A DNA stretch of 64,000 nt, from the NCBI GenBank assembly GCA_030533445.1, contig CM060064.1, positions 39,401,787 to 39,465,786 of the forward strand, read 5' to 3'. The notes beneath the pieces were generated by a model. That model ran no database searches and was not told the origin of the DNA. It was given only the letters and a program-made list of their open reading frames with translations. Each line of letters begins with the position of its first letter. Within the stretch, counting starts at the first letter, position 1. Origin of the DNA: Cyprinodon diabolis (Eukaryota; Chordata; Actinopteri; Cyprinodontiformes; Cyprinodontidae). Shown here one piece after another: positions 22,327-34,300 of the stretch. The position numbers and the translations under genes are program-made.

Positions 22327-25300
22327 GTATGCTCAGGCAAAGTTCAACAGCTAACATCAAACTGTATAAACAAAATTGAACAAGTCAGAGTAAACGTAAC
22401 AAAGATAAAAGGTCCAGTACAAGAATAGCAATTTCCCTTAGCTGAGGTTTAAAAAAGAGCTTTGATGGGGGGTCGCAATTTAACAAGTAAGGCGTGTTTA
22501 AAGCAAATAATTAAAGTGGTCATGATAAATGCATATTTATTGTGTAAAGCACTTATACATAGATTAAGATAACATATTTTCTTTTTATGTTGGTTTACAA
22601 TCATGCGCTTTGTGTTAATGCTTGTAAATTATACTGGTGGTCAAAGCCATGAAGTCAGTATTATTTTAAAGCTTAGAGGCTAAAAAGAACCTGCTGTTTG
22701 TTGTGGCCACAGGCTTAATGAAAGAGGAGGAACCATGTTATACTACACAGTGACGCAATGTGAGTCATTATTTGGTTTGGAAAAATAAAAGAGCAGTAAT
22801 ACAATGAAAAGGAGGATGTAGAATTATGCATAATGTGACCATAGTGTCTGAACAAGTTTGTTTTTCTGGACTTATAAAATTGATATAGAATCAGTTTATC
22901 TTTTTTTACTAATTGCTTATTTTGTATTCTGAAAAAGAAAGCCAGAAGCTGTTATATATCTGTTTGCTAATACTCTCTTGGTTGAGGCTAGGAGGTTGAG
23001 ATTTATAGAACACCATTTGAGGAGTTTTGGGTGGAGCATTTTTGCAGATAAAGATGGTTTTTCATCTTAAAATGCATAATATTTATATTTTTTGTCTATT
23101 ACTGCTCTGACTGGATTTTTTTTTAACAGATGGCATGTTTTAGAGTCTGTATGTCCCAGTTAATAAGTATTTGATTGCAATTAATTACAGATAACAAACA
23201 GATTGAAGTTAACATTGGTTACTTAAAATTGGCCTAGTTGTACATATTCGACTGACTAACTTTGGCCAGTACTGATTTTTAAGCAGAAATGTTGAGTTTT
23301 CCTTATTACGTTTGTTTTAGAGCTGTTTTTTAGGATATTTCATTCTTTTAAACCCAGTTTTTCCTTGTCTTATTCTCAGGTGGCGTGGTGTCCGACTCGC
23401 ACCGGCCTCCTGGCGACCTTGACACGTGACAGCAACATAATTCGCCTATATGACATGCAGCACACCCCCACTCCTATCGGCGATGAGACTGAGCCCACAA
23501 TCATCGAAAGGAGCGTGCAGCCCTGTGAAAGCCAGATAGGCAGCTTTGCCTGGCACCCCTCCTCACAAAACCGCATGGTGGTGGTGTCTGCAGCCAACCG
23601 GGTGATGACCGACTTCACCGTGTTTGAACGCATCTCTTTGGCCTGGAGCTCCACCGCTTCGCTCATGTGGGCCTGTGGCCGACACTTATACAACTGTGTG
23701 GAGGACTCAGCTGAAGGTGCAGGAAATGCAATCGATAAAGACATCGCCACTAAGATGAGGGAAAGAGCTCAGTCCAGGTATGGACACGATACTGTCCAGG
23801 TATGGAGGAACCACCAGCTGGCCGGAGGGAATGATCCCCAGCTCAGGTCTTTATGGTTTGACCTGTCCTATATCCTTTCAATATAAATACATTTGAATCA
23901 TGGATGTGACTGTTTTTATGTCCCATATTATGAAAAATTAACATTTGAAACATTTTGTAACAGTCACGGATGTATGAGGTTCACAAAAGACCACCAAAAA
24001 ACCCTTTACCTTCTCTCACTGCCTTTCTCCTCCCCTTAGCTAATGCGTGCTTAAAATGCTCCGTTTAAAACATCCTTCCCCTTATGATGTCAGAAGGGGA
24101 AATAAGTAGTCCATTGACCAAGCTACAGCTTTCATCTAATTCTTTATTCCCCACCCCTGGTCTATCTTTACAAACTCTGTCTGGTTGTCATGGTTGCGGG
24201 GGCGTGGCCTTCGGGAGGCCAGGGACATGGAAGCCAAAACAGCTTTTTCAGAGAAGGGCTGAATGAAACGATTTTTGGTAAAGGACAAGAGGTATTTTTC
24301 TGCACAAATGACATTAACATGCTTTGGGGCTCTCATTGTTCTTATTTTTTATTTTTAAATGCTGATTAATGTGGGACCTTTAAGCTGCAGGGTGAAAACC
24401 AAAGGTGTAAAAAGTACCTTTAAAAAAAAAAAAAAAGTTAAAATCATGTTTGGGCAAGTAGGTAAATTCAGTTAAAATCTGATTTACTAAGATGATTAGA
24501 AATACTGCTTAAAAATACATAAAAAACTTATTTTGATTTCAGGTAATTGCTTCTCAGTATTTATTCCTGATACTTGTTCTGGAATCTCAAAAAAAGATTA
24601 CCAAAAAGTATGATAAAAGTTTCTAAACATTTGTTTGATCATTTTTCTTGTGTTCAGTAAAAATGAGCAAATGCTTCATATAGTAAATGAAAATGCATTG
24701 CAAATTTATTCTAATTTTTATTTTATTTTAAATAAACAAAAGAAATACTGTTTTGTCATTAGTGCATCAATGGGGAAAATGTGATCAGTTCCAGATATTA
24801 TTAGGTTTTTTTCCAGAGTTGCCACTTATCGAACTTCTTTATGAATTTATGATTCCTATGTAAATGTCACATATAAAACAGTGTGCAGAAGACATGGAGC
24901 TAAAATTGCAAGGAAACAAACAGTCTGTGGTTTGTTCGGGCATTAAGAACATTGTCAAGACAAGTTCAGGTAAGAAAACAAACCCTGAAATCGAATCATT
25001 CAGCTGTTTTCTCAGTGTCATTGAAGTTTGTGTTTTCCTGATACCTGAAGGCACAGCAGAGACCCGCAGGTGTTGGAGCGGCTCTGACCGGCAGACACAC
25101 GTAACCCGCTTTCACAGTGAGGAGCGCAGCCTTGCCCTCAGGCTCTGTGGCTGGATCAGCCGGGGGCCCGACATCGACGTGGAGACTTTCCTGCGCTCGC
25201 TGGAGCAGGAATGTGAGTGGGAGCGAGCTGCTGCCATCGCTCTCTTCAACCTGGATATCCGCCGTGCCATCCAGATCCTCAACAAGGGAGCCATTACTGA

Positions 25301-28300
25301 AAAGGGTGAGAAAAGGCTGAATAGCTCCTCAAGAAAAACCCAAAGATGTTTCCATTTTCACTCTGTAGGATATATTGTTTTTTTTCCTAAATTGAATCCT
25401 AAATTTCATATGATTAGGATATTTGTTTTATTCATTTTTTATATTTCTGCCTTATTAAATGCGTAACTAAGGTCCTCCAGCAAGGAGATGGAAAACTCTC
25501 TCATCAAATACTCAGATTTATTTCTATTTCAAGACAGTAGATGGCGATACATTCAGCTTTAACGAAAAACAATAAAACCTGTGTTAAACTGTTGCTCATA
25601 ATTAGCATTTTCAATTTAGAAATAAAGTAAAATAAAACAAATAAAGAAATATAATTGATGCCTATACTCAAGAAAATTCTTTTTTTTTTTAAACTGCTTA
25701 AATCTGCTTTATTTTATATGTTTTTGATATTATATGTTTTTGATAGGGTTTATTCAGTTGTAATTTGGGAAATGATTTAGTTAAAATGCAACAAAAGAAC
25801 AGCTCCTCTGCTCCATCCAGCCATCTAGCTATAAATGGACCCAAAGATATTTATCTTATCTAATAGGATTCAGTTTTTCATATGAAGGCTTTAGTATACT
25901 CTTAGCTCACCTGATGCATGTTCAGCTATTCTGGGAATGTTGTCTGGAACGTTCAGGAATACGTTCATGGAAATTTTTTGACTGTTCTTCTAGGAGTGCA
26001 TTCATGAGATCAGGCACTGATGTTGGACTAGGCTTGTCTCACATAAATCATCTTTAGTAATAGCAAAGCTTGGAATAACCAGTGTTGGGCACGTTACTTT
26101 GAAAAAGTAATTAGTTATAGTTACTAGTTACTTCTCCCAAAAAGTATCTGAGTTACTAACTGAGTTACTCCACAATAAAAGTAACTAGTTACTAGTAAAA
26201 GTAACTATTGCGTTACTTTTGCGTTTATCGCCCCCGTAACCCTCACCACCCAGCCCCCACCTTCTCACCGTGTGTTTCCAAAGCCAGTTGAATAGAGTGG
26301 ATGACAAAGACAAGAACCTGCAGAGAGTTTAGCATTTATTGCAACTCAACGTAAATGACATCCGGGGTCGAATGTAATGTGAAGTTTTTTAACATGGCAT
26401 TCAGATCTGGTGAGTATATGAAATTAATAACTGGGGATGTCTAATTCTGAAATCCTGTGTGTTTGGGTTGTTATAGATACTGTAATATCTATCTATCTAG
26501 ATGTATACTCTGTGTGTGACATAAAATATGGATCTCCATCCCTGCCACAAAGGCCATCAAATAATGTTTAAAATAAAAAATACAGTAGGTTGAAAAGGCA
26601 GAGCATCCATCCATCCATCCATCCATCCATCCATCCATCCATCCAGCCATCCATCCATCCATCCATCCATCCATCCAGATTTCTCCCTTTCTTCATATAG
26701 GCTATCATTTGATCGTTCACGCTCTCCATAGTTCTCCTGTGGCGCGAGCACAGGGCGACTGTTGCGCGCCTTTAGCGAGCATGCGCGTTTCCTGTCGCTT
26801 GCGCGGTGACTCTTACCGCCTGCGCTGTGCGGAGATGCAGAGGAAACCGTATGTGGTGGGGAAACGCAGCTCGACGTAACACCGGTATTTCCATCAGGAA
26901 AACGCTGTTTTGCTGCTGGAGTCATCCTCACTCTCCATCTCTCTGTGTGTGCTGTACGTTAACACCCACCAGCGGAAACACCCACCTTTCCAACTGACAG
27001 AAGGAATCTCACTCTACATCAGCCATTCTCATCCTCCCCTCTCTCATGACAAGGCGCGCACCTCTGGATGACCTAAAAAATAATCTTTAATATCTCTTAA
27101 ACAAAAGTAGCACAAACAATATTTTTTTTCTGCACAAATCTGAACTAACGTTGCACTAACCATTCAGTCTATTTGCAGAGTTCTTTGACGTGGGTGGGGT
27201 GTCAGGTTCACGCAGCTGCACACGAGTCCTATCATGAAAAAAGGTTCATTGTGCGACCTGAGTAACGCGCAGTAACGGGGTGTCTGCAATGGTAACTGCG
27301 TTATAGTTACAGTCAAAGTAATTAGTTAGATTACTCGTTACTAAAACAAGGTAACGGCGTTAGTAACGCCGTTACTTTCAACCCCGTTAGTCCCATCAGT
27401 GGGAATAACGACACATTTCCCCTCGCATTCAGTTCAGTGTAAGTAAGAGGCAGGGGTTGCAGATCATTTAGACACGCTAACCCGACAACTAAGGCTACGT
27501 TCACACTGCAGGCCTTGATGCTCAATTCTGATTTTTTTGTGATATCTGATTTTTTTTGGGTTGCCGTTTTCATTTCCAAATACATGTGACTTGTATGTGA
27601 TCTCCTGTGTGAACTGCAGTCAGACAATGCAAGTGCCCCGCATGCGCAGTAGTGGACGCAATGACGTCACAGGCCAGCGTGCTCTTTTTTTACCGGAAGT
27701 AAACATGGATGGTAGTGCCGGCGCGCATCTAGTGGTCTTTCTCAACCATAAAAACACAATCTTTTCAATATGGTTAAACATAAATACTGCTCTCTGCATC
27801 ATGGTTGTTTTTCTTGCCACGTCTGTGTAGCAAGACGCATAATACTGACCTTTGTCGGGTATTAATGACGTTCAGATTGGATGAAAAGGATTCGTATCGG
27901 ATTCAGGACCACATAGCCAAGTGGCCTGGTTCGGATTGGAAAAAATCGGATCGGTGTTGTTCAGACTGCCATGAAAAGATCAGATCCAGGTCGCATATGA
28001 GCAAAAAAATCGGATTTGGGTCACTTCAGGCTGCAATGTGAACGTAGCCTAAGAGTCTGCACTTCTGCAGATCAATGCAGTTTCACCATCTCCAAGAAAG
28101 CAAAAGGGAGAACTTAAAAGACAAAGAACCAGAGACATCAAGAACGAGGATAACCATCGAGCAAGCCTTCTCCAGGTGGAAGGAGTTAATGAAAGTTAAT
28201 GAAATATTTTAAAAGGGGATATATAAATGTCCATGTAAGTGAACTGTACTGCCGCAATGAGCTAAAGCTAACTTTGACAATTAATTTTAAATAGACAGTG

Positions 28301-31300
28301 TTGCACATGACCATAGAAAGCATAGCAGTAGATCCTGAAAACGTTTAACAATCTGGTTGGTAAACAGTCGTAGTTTAAGGTGAGTTTAGTGGCTTCCAAA
28401 GCCGTGGTGAATGCGGACTTTTTGTTCCACAGTAAATGCGAGCTTGTAGAGATTTAATTTCATTCTGCATGGTTACAGACACACTGTCTACTTTTTTACA
28501 CATGGCAATTACTGTTGGCACAATACCTTTTTGAGACAGTAAAGGGGTTTAGTGTTTGAGTGAAAAAGCCCCATTTCACTGCTAGATGGCAGTTTGCTAC
28601 GTTCAGACCGCGTGTGTTGGAAGCAGCTAAAAGCTTAGGCAGCTTAACTTTTTATGCTTGTCCACATTAAGGTCAGACGGGCCTCAGTGCATCTTTGACA
28701 CTCCTGAAGCACGTCTAGTAAAGTGTGTACAGATGCGTCCGATTCCTCTGCTGCTCCTGTGTTCAATGGCAGAGAGTGGCTTTGCTATATTTGCTGTTGT
28801 ATATCTGGTTAAAAAGTATTTTTAATTTGTTTTTTTAAGTGAGAAGGTCTACCTTTAAACATCATCTCTCTTAGTTCATCAAGATTACGATCCTGCCTTC
28901 AAATATTATTTCACTGTTGCACCAGCATGAACCATGATACAGCATGATACAAAGGGGGTGCTCTGTCATTGGAATTCCCCTTCAACAGCTGCCTCTGGCC
29001 CAGTCACAGTGTTGCCAACTCAGCGACTTTGTCGCTATATTTAGCGAATTTTGAGACCCCTGCAGCGACTCTTTTTCAAAACAGCGACTAGCGACAAATC
29101 TAGCGACTTTCCTTGTGTCTGCCGTGGGGCGCCTCCCCCGTCCCAACCCCGTTCTCCCGCTTTCGCAGGAGTTACTCTCAGCGCTGCAGTCAGAGCCACA
29201 GCATGTTAACCCTCAGCTTCCAGACTGCTAATGAACCGCTCGCATGTGCTGGGATTGACAGCGCAGGTTGATCACGCTGAAGTCAGCTCCCTCAGTTGCT
29301 GAACCTGCAATAGAGAGCCTTGACCAATATGACGAGGACCCACTCAAGCACAGCCTGCGTGTGTGGAGGGAAATCTTATTAGTTTGAAAAAAAAATTAAC
29401 AATAATTACCATTATTTGCTCACATTGTCATTGATTCTTTGTAGCCTTTTTTTGTTCCATTTAGATTGTTAATTGTTGTTGTTCAAAATGTTAATGTTTT
29501 ACCATGATTTTTAAGGTCCTTAGTGGACCACAAGGGTAAAAGAAAAAGTAAAAAAAAAAAAGTTGAAAAAAATATATATATTATGCAAATTAGGCAATGA
29601 CGTCATTCAGCGACTTCTAGCGACTTACAGGACAGCCAATAGCTACTTTCCTCACAGAGGAGTTGGCAACACTGCCCGGTCACCTCTTGGGGGTTTTCCG
29701 CTACTGTTCATGGATGGAAGTAGATGCTGATGAAGATTCTCAGTCATCCAGGTCATAGTCATTCCGTAAAAGTTAAAAAAAAATCCACTGGACTTGGTTT
29801 CCAAGATTTGACTGATCCAGACATTTGAATTCAGAAAGCTTCCTGGAGAGGTGGCGAAACGTCTTCAAATCTTGGAAACCAAGTCCAGTGGATTTTTTTT
29901 TTACTTTTACGGAATGGAAGTAGATGTTAGCATTTTTCATGTACGTGATCCAAACTGCACACACCACAATAATATAAACGAACATATTTTGCCGGCAGGT
30001 TTGAACTGTGTGATCATTGGAGTGATCATAGGGTTCTGCATCAGCAGTGCTGTCTCCGTCTCCCTACCAGCTCCCAGATCAGCTTCTCTGATTGGTTGAT
30101 GTGGCACGTCGAGCAGCAAAAGTTACATTTTTCCAACTCCAGGAGCTGCTGCTTCTGAAACGCATCATGCACGTCAGATGTTCAGAAGGCCATGAGGCAC
30201 TGCTTCGGCAGCTCTGATGCGTCATGATGAGCTGCTCCTGCTGCTCGAAACGCGCTGCAGGACCTTTTGATGCGCCATGATGCACGTCAACCACAGACTT
30301 TGCATGTATACCAGCTGCTTCTGCTGCTCCAGCAGTGTGCGGTCTGAACATAGCACACTATCCCTTTAAATAAAAGATAAAATAACAGTTTTAGCAGAAG
30401 TAAGAAGAAGCTAAGATGTTCTTTCTTTTGGTTTTAGTCTGCCCAGTATAGAAGATGGATGCATGGATGTTTTTGACTTCCAGTTTATGAGGAGGATACT
30501 TAAGTTAATCGTCGTATGTGTTTTTTTTTTTTTTGATTGATCATGGAGATATCACTTGTAGGTTTGGGTGATTGGATGAATTTAATGAGTAAAGATGATT
30601 TTTTTGAGTCACTGATCACTCTTTACTAATTTGACTGTTGTAAGTTTAGGAAATAAAATGGCCTTTTGCCCAACTGTATTTCCCTAGAAGAATAGAAACA
30701 GCTGTAGGTGCCCTGCAGGAAGACATGTAACACAGCAATGTAAAAATTTAATTCAAAAGAGTTTTTTTTCCCGAGAAGTATTTTTTAGACTCATTGTTTA
30801 GATTTAGAAGAACCACCTTTGGCGTTACTCATTGAACTCAGTGTAATGTTTTGTATTGAATGCATTGTATACTGGATTTGTCATTTATATAACAAATATT
30901 CTTTCCAAAGTCCATGTTAGTGTTGATATAAATGTTGTTCTTAATAACCAGCGAAAAAACATCTGCTGAACCCTGCAACAAAGCAGCCAGTGTCTCCAAA
31001 TGTGCTATGAATACTGGCTGTAAATAAGGTCAGACACCAAGCAGTGTTAGAATTTAGTCGAATAAAGTTTATAGTGGTTATAATGCAAAGAACTGTAACA
31101 TGTTGCTCCTGGGATCATATTTTTTTCCACAGAATAGTGATTCAAGGATAAAGGATACTAGGGAGAGCAGTCTGCTGTTTACACAAGTGTGACAAGGAAA
31201 AATTTGACTAATGTAGGTCAAGCATTTCTCTGCTGTTTTCTGAGTGCTTCCTGTGCATGACTGATAGAGTCATTCATTAGATAAGGTGTGTCAACAGAGA

Positions 31301-34300
31301 CATGTCAGCTTGAACCGTTGCTTTATTTCAAACGGAATGTGTTGATTCCTCTGCACATACCTGGACACAATTAAGAGGAAATATGATTAAGTTAAGTATT
31401 TTCCAACCAAATGAACAACTCAGTCATTGTCAAAGCATAAGTCAACTACAGATTAGAGCTTTTTTTCAAGACAGTTTATTATTATTATTAGTTTTGCTTG
31501 GTTAAAATATGAGTTTTCTATTTTAAGTGCAGATGAATACATGATTTTTTTATATTTATGTGGTTTATTTTTTCTTTTTCTTATTACGACTCAAGTGAAA
31601 GGTCTTCCTAGCCCTTTATTATAACATTTTAAAGCTCTTTTCTGAACAGCTTCATGTTTCATTTAGCTGTGTGTCTGAGCATCAATCTGCACACAGAACA
31701 TTAACCTGACTCGCCAGATGGATTTGCTCCGCATATCCATCTGGAAACCTTCCGTAGAAATAATTTTGGGAAGGGGCGAAAATACTGGTTAGCTGATTGG
31801 CCTATGTTGGTGATAGACGGGCCAAATAAACCAGTCAGATCAACGAAGCATATGACGTACTAACAGAGCGACGACGAAGAGGAGCCAATTGATAGATCAA
31901 ACTCTTGCGGAAACCAGTCCGGAGAGGAGCAAAAACATCTTTCCTCTGAGAAAATCCTCCAGAGCAGTGTTTTGCTCTTCTTTCAGTGAAGAAATACTCT
32001 GTAATTCCGATAAAACTTGCTCGATATCCACGCTAACGCTAGTTTCATCGGCTGAAGCCATCATGTTCTTTAGACTGAACTGTTGCGCTTCTCGTTGCGT
32101 CACACCTCAACCCACCTCAAAGCCAACGCTGATTGGACGTTCGTTTGGTGAACGGCTCCAAATTTTCTTCAACGGAGAGTCTCCAGACTGATAAGCGAGT
32201 GAAATCGCGAGATCAGGATGGTCTCACGAGGCTAACAGAACATCAGTTCAACTCTAAAAATGATAAAGGATCTAAGTAGTTTATATGACAGGCCATAGGA
32301 TTGAAAGTTAGTTTTTTTCCTCATACAGATAAATGTAAGTCTTGCACACACATTTCAAAATAATCTTTTTTATTAAATAATGCAGCCACATTCAGTTTAT
32401 TATTATAATATCATTAAAAGTCCTTCCTCCAAACAAAGATCAAGGATTTCTAAAAACAAGAATTAGGTACACAAACCTCTGTCATCTACTTAGTATCAGA
32501 ATTACACATGCCAGCTCTAAGATGGTTAGATACCCTTTTCTAATATTTAGTTTGATGTCTCCAGGCTAGTTGGAGATGTCAGACGAACTGCACACCTTTT
32601 AGAGCCATCAGCAGATTCTGGGTGGATTCTGGCTGGAATTTAAACTGCTCTTCTTGAGACAAATAATTTATTTGAACTGGTTTGCTTTCAGCCTCTGGCC
32701 AAGCTGTTAAACATAGTCCATCAAATTTCAAGGTCAGGCTGTTGAAAAGGCCTTTTCAGGAGCTTATTGTTACACTCCAGTATTTTATCCACAACCAGGC
32801 TGGATGTGTGTGGCGCAGGTTTCAGGAGTTCGTCCTGCAGTTGGAGAGTCGCCGGTGCGAAGCCTACTTCCACTCATCTCAGTCAAGCCTTGAGCAAGAG
32901 ACTTCTCCTGCTTTATATACTGATGGTGGTCAGATGGCCCAGTGGTGACTCTGTACGGCAGCCGTGCTTCTAGCAGTGAGCCCAAGGGCCGCCATTGCTT
33001 AAATATACCTTGCCATCATCAGCGTCTAAATGTGTGAATGGATGGAAGGCTGAATGTTGGCCTGGTCCAGACAAAGCTGGGCTTGAGTATATGTGCAAAG
33101 CTTCTTTATTGGTTCCTTCCATCATGAAGAATCAGCCTTAAAACAAACAATAACTTCAGCAAACTTTAGTATAGCAGTTCTGTTTTAGAATCCGTGATTT
33201 ACAAACTATTGTATTTATTTGGGATATTCAACTTTTTACTGGCTGCTCCTCTTTGCAGGTCTCATGTTTTGCTCTCTTCTGCATTTACTCTATTTATCCT
33301 ACTTCCTTCTACCTTTTTCACTAGTGTGACAGCACTATAGGGATGGAACAGTTTATGAAAACCGTCCGAACCGTTCGGTTCGACTGTCTCGGTTCGATTC
33401 GCGTGTGTTGCGTTCAGTTCATGCGCGGCTCCTTTTTCTCATAGGCGAAGCGTTTACACTCCAGAGCAGAAGGTTGCGGTACTCCGATCAAAGCCAACCA
33501 CCAGTAGTAAACAAGAAGAAGAAGAAGCGAAGCAGCGTAGCAGGTTGTAGCAGAAAAAAATCAGTTGTTGTGGAGAATTGTGTGGGTATGGCGAGTGGGA
33601 AAGAACAGCAGCACTTTATAGGTCTGCTGTATGGGACCATTTTACATTTAGAGTGACCTACGATGACGGCGGAAAGAAAGTTGTGGATAAAAACAGACTA
33701 ATAATCAACATATACCGAACCGAAAACCGTGACCAAAAAACCGTGAATCGAACCGAACCATGGATTTTGTGAACCGTTCCACCACTACAGCACTAGTCTG
33801 CCACCAACTGGTGTGGCATGAGTATAATCACACCTATTACTGCTTTGCCAGCTTTAGGCAGATTCCTCTTTACACTTAACAGTGGCGTTGGATGTAGGAG
33901 TTTGCCCTGAAATTGAAGGGTTGAAGGTTAAACGACTCTGACTTTCAGTGTCGTTGTGTCCTTGGGCAAGACACTTCACCTGTATTGTCTACTAATGGTG
34001 GTCAGAGGGCCCGGTGGCGCCAGTGTACGGCAGCCCCGCCTCTGTCAGTGAGCCCCAGGGCAGCTGTGGCTACAATGTAGCTTGCCACCATCAGTGTGTG
34101 AGTGTGTGTGTGAATGGGTAAATGAATGTAGTGTAAAGCGCTTTGGTCAAGTCTCCTAACTTGAATAAAGGCGCTATATAAGTACATACCATTTACCAAT
34201 TTAAAGGAGATAGGTACACGTTTAACTCCTTCCAGTCAGTAAGTGCTACAGTTGGATCGGCTGTTCTCGTTTCGTACCGTTTGTCACCCAGTTTCCAGAT

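Larger units (their letters stand above)
28596..30355. mobile_element. DNA transposon remnant carrying nested insertions
   Basis: Left end TGCTACGTTCAGACCGCGTG recurs diverged and inverted at 30338-30355 (GGTCTGAACATAGCA). A hAT element (29007-29674) and a hairpin repeat (29761-29915) sit inside. Target duplication not found. Confidence 0.5.

Noticed and set aside
21849..22340. Long minus-strand frame opposite mios exon 1
   Set aside because: Shadow of the conserved plus-strand WD40 coding exon.
22327..22428. Open frame continuing past the first mios coding exon
   Set aside because: A GTATGC donor and the loss of MIOS similarity show this is intron read-through.
23862..23866. Possible GT donor (CCTGTCC) for the mios AT-AC intron
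   Set aside because: It is a poor donor and breaks the conserved frame and peptide; the ATATCCTTT/CAC pairing fits both.
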